Shown here: positions 53,163 through 60,846 of the stretch, piece by piece
How positions within the stretch are numbered: position 1 is the stretch's first letter
Layout of the letters: every line of letters begins with the position of its first letter
Position numbers and translations under genes: made by a program
Origin: an uncultured Oligoflexia bacterium
GTDB taxonomy: Bacteria > Bdellovibrionota > Bacteriovoracia > Bacteriovoracales > Bacteriovoracaceae
DNA length: 64,000 nt
Reading direction: 5' to 3'
Assembly: GCA_913058265.1 (NCBI GenBank)
Contig: CAJXPQ010000005.1
Span: 124,001 to 188,000 of the forward strand
The notes under the pieces: generated by a model
The model's database searches: none
Told to the model about the DNA's origin: nothing
The model's input: only the letters and a program-made list of their open reading frames with translations

Positions 53163-55334
53163 TTAATAAGAAATTAGCTTCTTAAGTTCGTTATAAACAT
53201 CACTAGTCTGAGGTAGAATTAACTCCTCCATCCCAGGATTATAAGCACAATGAACATCCTTACCTGCAACTCGCATAATAGGCGCATCTAGATCTTCAAA
53301 GCACTCTTCATTTATCCGTGCAGCAATCTCACCTGCAAAGCCCGAAGTTTTATGTTCTTCGTGACATATTAAAATTCTATTTGTTTTAGCAAGAGAGACC
53401 TTAACGGCTTCCATATCAAAAGGAGCAATTGTTCGTGGGTCGATAACTTCTATCGTCTTCCCTGTTTCATCTTCAATCTTTTTAGCAGCATCAACAGACT
53501 TTTGAACTAAGGCACCCCATGCAATAATAGTTGCATCAGCTCCCTCTTTAACGACTCTGGCCTTTCCAAAAGAAATCATAAAGTCCTCACCCGGATCAGC
53601 TGATCGATTATAACCTTGGTAGTATAAATGTTTATGCTCTAAGAATAGAACCGGATCATCACAACGAATGGCAGTTCTAAGAAGACCAGCTGCATCCGCA
53701 GCATTAGACGGATAAACAACACGAATACCAGGGCAGTGAGTAAATAAAGATTCACCGGACTGAGAGTGATAGATTGATCCACCCTTTAAGTATCCACCAA
53801 TTGGAACTCTAACGACCATTGGACACTTATAATCCCCACCTGATCTATATCTCGTTGTTCCCATCTCATTTTTCAGTTGCATATATGCTGTCCAGATATA
53901 ATCAAAAAATTGAATCTCAACAACTGGCTTAATACCTCTCATGGCCATACCAATTGCACGGCCAATAATATTTGCCTCAGCAAGAGGTGAGTTAAAAACC
54001 TGCCCCTCTTTACCAACTCTTTGAACTCCAGCAGTAACTTTAAATACTCCGCCTTTACCTTTGAGTTCTTCATTATCTAGTTTTTCTAATTCCGAAAAAT
54101 CAGCAACATCCTCTCCGAACATTCTCATCATAGGATTTTTTTGGATCTCTGACTTTAAAACGCTATTAATTGCGCCGGCCATAGGAACATCCTCTTTTCC
54201 AGAAAACTGAGCTTCAGTATCAAAGTCACTTGAGGTTGGATCTACATCTTCAGAATATAGGTGATCCATATATGTTGTAGGATCAGGCCACTCAGTATTA
54301 ATTGCTTTTTGAATGGCTTCCTTAACCTCTGTATCAATCTTTAAGTTAATAGCTTTCTTTTCATCACTAGTTAAAAATCCGGCCTGTATTAAAAATTCAG
54401 GATAAGTATTTAATGTATCGATTTTTGCTTCTTGATCTAACTCTTCTTTCGTTCTGTAAAATGAGTGATCATCAGACAAAGAGTGAGAGTACGGTCGCGT
54501 TACATGTGCATGAACAAGTGCAGGTCCATTACCACCACGGATGTATAGCTCAGCCGCCTTAACCGTATCGTAAGAGTCAATAGGACAAGTTCCATCACAC
54601 TCAAAAACCTTTAAACCAGGTACAGCTGCTAAACATTTTGAAATTGAGCCGCCTGGTGTTTGAACTGCTGTAGGAACAGAAATTGCAAAACCATTATCTT
54701 GAATCATAAACATAACTGGAAGCTTGTTTACACAAGCGGTAGTCATACCTTCCCAGAATTCCCCCTGAGAAGTCGTTCCATCTCCTGAACTTACATAAAC
54801 AATTTCATCTTTATGGTAAGCATGAGAATGATCAACACCATCCTTAGATAGTTTTGCATAAAATAATCCTGCTTCAGCTGTTCCACATGCTTGTAAAAAT
54901 TGTGAGCCAGTACAACTTGAACGAGAAACAATATTCAGAGCTACGTTTGCAAAGTGAGCTGGCATTTGACGGCCATGGCTTGCAGTGTCTCCAATATTGC
55001 CATTTGCCTGGCAAAGCATCTCGTAAGGAGTTACTCCTAGGCCTAAGCATAGTGCCCTATCACGATAGTATGTTAAAAAGTAATCATATTTTGGTTTTAA
55101 AATTTGAGAGGTTGCAGAAAGAATTCCCTCGTGACCAGCACCACTGATTTGAAAAAATGCCTTAGACTGTTTTTTCATTGTGATTTCCGCATCATCAACT
55201 TTTCTAGAAAGATAAGAATTTTTATACATCGAAACTAAAGTTTTCTTAGTTAGCTTATTCTTTTTAATAAGATCTAATTTTGCTTGAAAAGCTTTATCTG
55301 ATTTAGAGTGTGCACTTGATTCTGTTCTGGCCAT
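53163..55334 (-). CDS. 2-oxoacid dehydrogenase E1, fused alpha and beta subunits
   Basis: The 723-residue protein joins the E1-alpha (about residues 30-360) and E1-beta (about 385-723) chains of a thiamine-diphosphate 2-oxoacid dehydrogenase. The alpha part has the TPP motif GDGTTSQGE...QDNGFAIS. The beta part has GEDVADFSELEKLD, FNSPLAEANIIGRAIGMA, and EHKHLYYQGYN. Fused E1 proteins usually act on branched-chain 2-oxoacids with E2 and E3 elsewhere; no lipoyl E2 is in the window. AGGGGA is eight bases before the ATG. A 20-bp palindrome lies 76-95 bases upstream, indicating dedicated control. Confidence 0.93.
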   Translation of the reverse strand: MARTESSAHSKSDKAFQAKLDLIKKNKLTKKTLVSMYKNSYLSRKVDDAEITMKKQSKAFFQISGAGHEGILSATSQILKPKYDYFLTYYRDRALCLGLGVTPYEMLCQANGNIGDTASHGRQMPAHFANVALNIVSRSSCTGSQFLQACGTAEAGLFYAKLSKDGVDHSHAYHKDEIVYVSSGDGTTSQGEFWEGMTTACVNKLPVMFMIQDNGFAISVPTAVQTPGGSISKCLAAVPGLKVFECDGTCPIDSYDTVKAAELYIRGGNGPALVHAHVTRPYSHSLSDDHSFYRTKEELDQEAKIDTLNTYPEFLIQAGFLTSDEKKAINLKIDTEVKEAIQKAINTEWPDPTTYMDHLYSEDVDPTSSDFDTEAQFSGKEDVPMAGAINSVLKSEIQKNPMMRMFGEDVADFSELEKLDNEELKGKGGVFKVTAGVQRVGKEGQVFNSPLAEANIIGRAIGMAMRGIKPVVEIQFFDYIWTAYMQLKNEMGTTRYRSGGDYKCPMVVRVPIGGYLKGGSIYHSQSGESLFTHCPGIRVVYPSNAADAAGLLRTAIRCDDPVLFLEHKHLYYQGYNRSADPGEDFMISFGKARVVKEGADATIIAWGALVQKSVDAAKKIEDETGKTIEVIDPRTIAPFDMEAVKVSLAKTNRILICHEEHKTSGFAGEIAARINEECFEDLDAPIMRVAGKDVHCAYNPGMEELILPQTSDVYNELKKLISY

Positions 55335-55409
55335 ATTATGGTTCCCCTATACATTTATATTTGGGCTAACCTTATAAAATTATTGATTATTTGACCAGTG
55401 GTGGAGTAT

Positions 55410-55429
55410 TAATTTCACATGTGATATTA
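55410..55429. promoter_or_regulatory. Palindromic operator upstream of the fused E1 gene
   Basis: TAATTTCACATGTGATATTA is a 20-bp palindrome with one mismatched pair around the perfect core TCACATGTGA. It lies 76-95 bases ahead of the ATG at 55334, in the right place for a repressor or activator of the dehydrogenase. The core resembles half-sites of CRP-like or GntR-like regulators but lacks the usual CRP spacer. Confidence 0.5.
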
Positions 55430-55477
55430 GCGACTTAGGCGCCAGCATCAAGAGATTTATCTAAGACGCCATAGGAA

Positions 55478-56005
55478 TTACTTAAATAGCACTCCGAATT
55501 GCTTAGAGAGACAAACAAGCCCATCATCATTAAGTTTTGAACAGTTCTTAGTATTAATCCCACTCGTTTGCAGACTCTTAATAGGTTTTAGCTTTGCAGA
55601 CTTCAATATTCGTCCAATAGTTCTTTTAAGTTTAGGATAGTAATCATCGTTTGGATGCACAATGTATTCTCCAAGCTTGATATAATTCTGGTGTTTAAAG
55701 CTATTCTCACTTGGCGGTGAGGTTTGAGTGAGTTTACTAATTTTAACTAGTGCTAGGTAGTGACGCTTAAAAATAGCAAAATCTTTTTTAAAGCTATCTT
55801 TATTTACCAAAATGAACTCACCAATGTCCTTTGATAGATCAAACTTATTTGTGTTTTTAAAAACCTTTACTGTTTTATCATTCATGACGATCGCATATTG
55901 AAGTTTTCCAAAATTGATGTCTTTTTTCTCAATAGAAAATGACAGATTTGCGAAGGCTGAAGTTGAAAGACAGAACATAAAGATTACTGAATAGAATTTA
56001 GCCAT
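55478..56005 (-). CDS. Exported protein, unknown function, coupled to the metalloprotease
   Basis: The 175-residue protein has a signal peptide (residues 1-19, TSAFANLS). The mature part is basic with a Lys-rich middle and three cysteines late in the chain (TKNCSKLND, LVCLSKQ). Its ATG lies inside the last 22 bases of the metalloprotease gene, so the two are cotranscribed and coupled. It could be a partner, inhibitor or substrate-side factor of the protease; no family recognised. Confidence 0.6.
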   Translation of the reverse strand: MAKFYSVIFMFCLSTSAFANLSFSIEKKDINFGKLQYAIVMNDKTVKVFKNTNKFDLSKDIGEFILVNKDSFKKDFAIFKRHYLALVKISKLTQTSPPSENSFKHQNYIKLGEYIVHPNDDYYPKLKRTIGRILKSAKLKPIKSLQTSGINTKNCSKLNDDGLVCLSKQFGVLFK

Positions 56006-57939
56006 AATGCTTCATCCTTACAATAATCTGGTCGCTCGTCGCAACTATCTTCCAATCTAACATAGGAGTACTTTCCACACTCGCTATACCTTGTCGCCGC
56101 AGATTCGCAATCACCCGAGATTATCCTTTCAAAGTGTGCATTCCTAAGTATGGCATTATTATTTTCCGTAGGTGGAACAGCAATATAGGTTCCGTTACGA
56201 GGCTCATGCTTTAAATCTTCACCATCTGCCTCGACCATAAATATAGGACAAAATTTTGTACCGGCTAAGTGAGGTTCTCTATTTACTCGATTTATAGCTT
56301 GTTCCAAGTCTTCACAAGCTTTGTTATTCTCAGGTGTTGAGCAGTCGCATGTTTGTTCAAACATCCACATGACGCCAAAATCACCTTCTTCTGCTCTTAA
56401 AGAATTCTTAACCACAACTAAACTAGACCCCACTCTTCTCAAACTTTTATAATAAGAATAGTTTTTAACCTCATCATATGAACCTAAGGAATGTCTTGTT
56501 GTTTTACTTCCATTCAGCTTACATAGCTTAATATAGTCGACATTACTAAAGATTGCCAAAGGTGAATCAATAACTGAACTTGTAGAGTTAACTGAGAACT
56601 CTAAGTTTTTTGCAGGAACAGTTCCATAGTGATCCCGACAATCTTGATAAGTGTCACGCGGCTTATAGCCTCTATCGCTTACGGGAAAATCTGACTGACA
56701 ACGACAAGTTCTTGTTGGTGGGTTTACCTTTAAGAATGCCTGACGGTCACTTGCCATAACAGATGGGGTTTCTGCAATTGCTCGGCAATGATTATAATCT
56801 GGAGTAAAGTTATACTCTTCAGGTGATTCAGGTTTCTCATCACCGACTAACCTTCTTCTAACGATATGGCCTGTTTCAGTGTGAACATACTGACCAAAAG
56901 CTGTTTCTTCATACTCATCATAAAGACCGGTAAGGTGAAGTATTTCATGAATAACCGTTGAACACTCAATATCTGATGTATACCTTTTACTGTGAGCCCT
57001 TGTATTTTCAAAATCGATACCAATATTCACTTGTGGTGGACGTACAGACCTGGGTAGTTCGGCAGTTTCCTCTGGTATAAGAATTTCTAGATTTAAACTA
57101 TTTCCTCTATCATCTTTTAAATATTTATTGTTATCGGCGACACAGTTTCGAACATGGTCGACCATATTTTCTCTCTCAGCACCTGTAACTTGTCTGTCAC
57201 CACTAGATTCTGAGTTAAAAAAGTTCAAATTAAAACTTGCAGTGTAGGACTTAGGACTATCCCTTCTTACAGTATACTTTTGTGTAACACCATTCAAGCT
57301 GTTATTAACAACTCTCGACTCATCTGTATTTAATTCAAAGCATTTATTTATTTCAGAAATATTTGATATCAGTTCTTCCACATCACTATTATCAATAATT
57401 TGATCCTTCTCTTCACAATAAAGTTTTACTTTTCTTGAACCATACTGATCAAAAACTAAATCTGCCACTCCTTCTTCAAAGTCTGCATAAACGGCATTTA
57501 TTAAGTTACAGTCATTTCTTTTACAGTATACATTTTCTCTAGGATCATCTTGTACATATTTAACTTTTAAGTATTCGGTTAAAATCTTCTTCTTACATTT
57601 CGAATCTATATTTTTTGAGTTAAGCATTGCTTCGCGAAATTCACGATCAAATGAAAATGTATCTCTATATCCCTTACTCCATTTAGCAACACGACCAACG
57701 CATGCTTTCCCTTGGGTAATTTGTTTATTTATTCTCTCAAGATCTTTACTTTTTACTAACTCAAACTTAGAGTTTTCCAAAATATCCATCTGCTTTTCAT
57801 AGCTCTCATAACTACTCGAAGATAGATTTTCTGACTCAATTCCAAATTGATTTAAATATACATTAATATCTCCCTGACTTAGGGAGTAGGCCGGTAAGCT
57901 CACAAAAAGAAGAATGAGTAAAAGGGTGTTTATATTCAC
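55984..57939 (-). CDS. Secreted zinc metalloprotease, HExxHxxGxxD type
   Basis: The 651-residue protein starts at a GTG (57939) and has a signal peptide (LLILLFVSLPAYS). The zinc motif HEILHLTGLYDE at residues 331-342 gives HExxHxxGxxD, the metzincin layout with Asp as third ligand, known from snapalysin-like enzymes. There are many cysteines, probably in disulfides, including a C-x-C cluster (RTCRCQ) and YCEEKD. The remaining chain has no domain I recognise. It is probably active outside the cell or in the periplasm, for example on prey proteins. A 12-bp hairpin lies only seven bases before the start codon, with no Shine-Dalgarno. Confidence 0.75.
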   Translation of the reverse strand: MNINTLLLILLFVSLPAYSLSQGDINVYLNQFGIESENLSSSSYESYEKQMDILENSKFELVKSKDLERINKQITQGKACVGRVAKWSKGYRDTFSFDREFREAMLNSKNIDSKCKKKILTEYLKVKYVQDDPRENVYCKRNDCNLINAVYADFEEGVADLVFDQYGSRKVKLYCEEKDQIIDNSDVEELISNISEINKCFELNTDESRVVNNSLNGVTQKYTVRRDSPKSYTASFNLNFFNSESSGDRQVTGAERENMVDHVRNCVADNNKYLKDDRGNSLNLEILIPEETAELPRSVRPPQVNIGIDFENTRAHSKRYTSDIECSTVIHEILHLTGLYDEYEETAFGQYVHTETGHIVRRRLVGDEKPESPEEYNFTPDYNHCRAIAETPSVMASDRQAFLKVNPPTRTCRCQSDFPVSDRGYKPRDTYQDCRDHYGTVPAKNLEFSVNSTSSVIDSPLAIFSNVDYIKLCKLNGSKTTRHSLGSYDEVKNYSYYKSLRRVGSSLVVVKNSLRAEEGDFGVMWMFEQTCDCSTPENNKACEDLEQAINRVNREPHLAGTKFCPIFMVEADGEDLKHEPRNGTYIAVPPTENNNAILRNAHFERIISGDCESAATRYSECGKYSYVRLEDSCDERPDYCKDEALWLNSIQ

Positions 57940-57945
57940 TTAACT

Positions 57946-57977
57946 ATTCTAGCATTTATAGGTTTAAATGCTAGAAT
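57946..57977. repeat. Perfect 12-bp inverted repeat at the metalloprotease start
   Basis: ATTCTAGCATTT (57946-57957) and AAATGCTAGAAT (57966-57977) form a 12-bp perfect stem with an 8-base loop, between the stop of the radical SAM gene at 58012 and the GTG at 57939. There is no T-run after it on the minus strand, so it is not a classic terminator; it may be a leader hairpin or operator that governs the protease. Confidence 0.6.
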
Positions 57978-58011
57978 GCAGATTTTTCAAATAAGCCTAA
58001 AAAGTGTTCCA

Positions 58012-60720
58012 CTACTGCTCTATCAGGTTAGCGGCGGCCCTAATTGGTCTCTCAACCTTAAAGCCGAGAGCTTCAAGACTACGCTTTAACTCCATAGGTC
58101 TGACACTTGTCCCACTTTCCACAAAAGTCTTAATCAAAAGTCCCTCTCCCTTACAAGGAGATACCTCATCAATTACATCAAGTAATTCTGATTCTATAGC
58201 AAGAGTTCCAAGAGTAACCGACTTAATCTTTGGCTTAAGATCTTTTTGAATATACTTCTTTTTCTTCTTATTAAAGGATTCAATAAGAAGAGGCTCTTTA
58301 GAGTTTAATAAGTCCATCGCCTTAATCGCCTGCTCTTTATCATCAACTTGAACATAGTATGTGAACTCTGAAATTGCCTCTTGTATAGAAATTTCTTTTG
58401 AATCAATCACTCTTATAGAATTAAAGAGTAAACCCTTTTCACTTTGATCCTGTAGTAACTTTAAGATACCTTGTTGATCTTCCCAAGGCTCTTCTACCCG
58501 AACATCGAAGTATTCAGTCAGAGAACTTACTCCTAATGTAAGTGCTGGCCCGAATGCCATAAGTGGTCTAAGTCTAAAACCTTCGGAATATAGAACTTCT
58601 ATATCGGCCCTTTTAAAGATTCGCATAATAATTTTTTGAAGGTCTAAATGAGATATAAAACTCAGGGGACCTATTTTTGAAAATCCAATCCTATATTTAT
58701 AACCAATGAATGTTCCTCGTCTTTCTCGAGTTTCAACGATTGTTTTTCTTTCCGGACGAACATATGGTTTATCCTCAATAGCATCTACTCGTTGCAAAAA
58801 GTCTCGTCTCTCTTCGACCATTCCGCCAAGATCACACTCAACACCACAGTGATAACACACAAGTCTTTTCTTATCGATATCAAAAGTTTTCTCTAATGTT
58901 TCTAGGTTAGAATGGTGAACAATCATTCCCGCAACCTTACCACAAGGTGGAGAGATTCTATTTTTTGTTGCTTTAACCCATTCACGCTTAAGAAATTTGT
59001 CTTCAAGGCCTACATCTATATGGTCCCAAGGAAGGTTTCCGTCCATAGGAATAGTTCGGAGGTAATAATCTTGTTCTAATCCAGCCTCGTTAACCGCCTC
59101 AATCCAAAGATCATAATTAAAGGTTTCCCCCCAACCATCAAAGCGGCAGCCCTTTTCCCAAGCAAGATAAATAGCTTTACCTACTCTTCTATCTCCTCGA
59201 CTAACGATTCCTTCTAAGTGAGAAATTTTTGACCAGTGTTTTCTAAAATTTAATCCATACTTAACAGCATGATCTTTCAAAAGGTTTTGTTTACGGATAA
59301 TTTCATCAAGCGTTATCATATTTGCCCACTGAAATGGGGTGTGAGGTTTTGGTACAAAAGATGACACTGCAATTGTGATAGCAGGATTTCCAACTCCACA
59401 TTTTTGCTGTCCAATTTGCTTTGCCTTGCGACCAGTCTCCATGATACCAATAACGTCTTCGTCTTCCTCGGTTGGAAGGCCGATCATGAAGTATAATTTC
59501 ATTTTTTTCCAGCCACGACTAAAAACATCTTCAGCTGTTTGAAGCATATCTGATTCTTTGATATTTTTATTTATAACTTTTCTCATTCGCTCACTACCTG
59601 CCTCAGGAGCAAAAGTAAGTGATGAATTTTTAACCTCGGCCAGTTTATCAAGGACACGATTATCTAAACCGTATGCACGCAATGAACTAATTCCAAGGGT
59701 TGCTTTCTCCGCTGCCAACTTATCGATAAGATCAACAACTAAAGGAGTAACTGCAGAATAATCAGCAGTTGAGAGACAAGTTAAACTCGCTTCATCAAAG
59801 CCTCCATTCTTAAGTCCATCCATGACAATCTTTACGACATCATCAGGCTTTCTTTCTCTAACAGGTCTATAAATCATTCCTGCCTGACAAAAGCGACAAC
59901 CTTCCGTACACCCACGACTAAGCTCAACTGAAAAGCGATCAAAGATAGCTGTCATATGAGGTATAGGTGACGTTGTTGGAAATGGATAATCTTTAAGACT
60001 ATCTACAAAGTATCTCTCTACTCTATCAGGAATCTCTCCATCAAACTCTGGCTTAGGCCCTGTGACATACTCTAAATTGGTCTTGTCACAAACTTCTACA
60101 TCATAAAAGCTTGGAACATATATTCCCTTTTGCTTAGCAAGTTCAAAAAGAATTTGATCTCTTTTCATGCCATCTGTTCTGGCGCGTCCAATAAAACGTG
60201 CAATTTTGGTAAAGATTTTCTCTCCATCTCCAATAACGAAGAAATCACAAAATTCTGCAAGAGGCTCAGGATGTGTTGCACATGGACCACCGGCAATAAC
60301 AAATGGTTCCTCTTCTCTACGATCAGCTTGATGAATAGTAATTCCACCAAGATCAAGCATGTTTAAAATATTTGTATAACTCATTTCATATTGTAGAGAA
60401 AATCCCACAATATCAAAGTCTGACAATGGTCGAAAATTTTCCAAAGAAACCAGAGGAAGCTTTCTTTCACGCATCTCTTTTTCCATATCAATCCATGGAC
60501 AAAAAGCGCGCTCAGCACAGATATCATCGTTTTGATTAAGCTCTTGATAAAGTATTTTAAAGCCAAGGTGACTCATTCCGATTTCATATGTATCAGGAAA
60601 ACAAAGAGCGACTTTACCAGTTAAGGTATCCCAATCTTTCTTAATGATGAAGTGTTCACCACCAATATATCGTGCAGGTTTTTCTAATGATTCTAAAAAA
60701 GATGCGTAAGGATTTTGCAT
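58012..60720 (-). CDS. Fused B12-binding radical SAM (TIGR03960) and DUF2344 (TIGR03936) protein
   Basis: The 902-residue protein starts at the ATG at 60720 (AGGAG five bases upstream); an ATG at 60804 has no ribosome site and adds no family sequence. The N-terminal part has YIGGEHFIIKK and a B12-binding-like ALCFPDTYEIGMSHLGF region, then the radical SAM core with SRGCTEGCRFC (C-x3-C-x2-C, about residue 271). The C-terminal part (from about residue 690) is the DUF2344 domain (GPLSFISHLDLQKIIMRIF, SEGFRLRPLMAFGPALTLGV). The two are separate genes in many bacteria and are fused in some delta-type lineages. Its reaction is not known to me. Confidence 0.88.
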   Translation of the reverse strand: MQNPYASFLESLEKPARYIGGEHFIIKKDWDTLTGKVALCFPDTYEIGMSHLGFKILYQELNQNDDICAERAFCPWIDMEKEMRERKLPLVSLENFRPLSDFDIVGFSLQYEMSYTNILNMLDLGGITIHQADRREEEPFVIAGGPCATHPEPLAEFCDFFVIGDGEKIFTKIARFIGRARTDGMKRDQILFELAKQKGIYVPSFYDVEVCDKTNLEYVTGPKPEFDGEIPDRVERYFVDSLKDYPFPTTSPIPHMTAIFDRFSVELSRGCTEGCRFCQAGMIYRPVRERKPDDVVKIVMDGLKNGGFDEASLTCLSTADYSAVTPLVVDLIDKLAAEKATLGISSLRAYGLDNRVLDKLAEVKNSSLTFAPEAGSERMRKVINKNIKESDMLQTAEDVFSRGWKKMKLYFMIGLPTEEDEDVIGIMETGRKAKQIGQQKCGVGNPAITIAVSSFVPKPHTPFQWANMITLDEIIRKQNLLKDHAVKYGLNFRKHWSKISHLEGIVSRGDRRVGKAIYLAWEKGCRFDGWGETFNYDLWIEAVNEAGLEQDYYLRTIPMDGNLPWDHIDVGLEDKFLKREWVKATKNRISPPCGKVAGMIVHHSNLETLEKTFDIDKKRLVCYHCGVECDLGGMVEERRDFLQRVDAIEDKPYVRPERKTIVETRERRGTFIGYKYRIGFSKIGPLSFISHLDLQKIIMRIFKRADIEVLYSEGFRLRPLMAFGPALTLGVSSLTEYFDVRVEEPWEDQQGILKLLQDQSEKGLLFNSIRVIDSKEISIQEAISEFTYYVQVDDKEQAIKAMDLLNSKEPLLIESFNKKKKKYIQKDLKPKIKSVTLGTLAIESELLDVIDEVSPCKGEGLLIKTFVESGTSVRPMELKRSLEALGFKVERPIRAAANLIEQ

Positions 60721-60846
60721 CCAGACTCCTAGGTTGTTTGTTGGCCAAAGCGAAGCTTGGGAGGGGGTTAAACCCTCGATATAGTAATGTTGATTAATTA
60801 CCAATTGATAATATCATTGGCAAGGGATAGGATTTTTTACAGAGTA

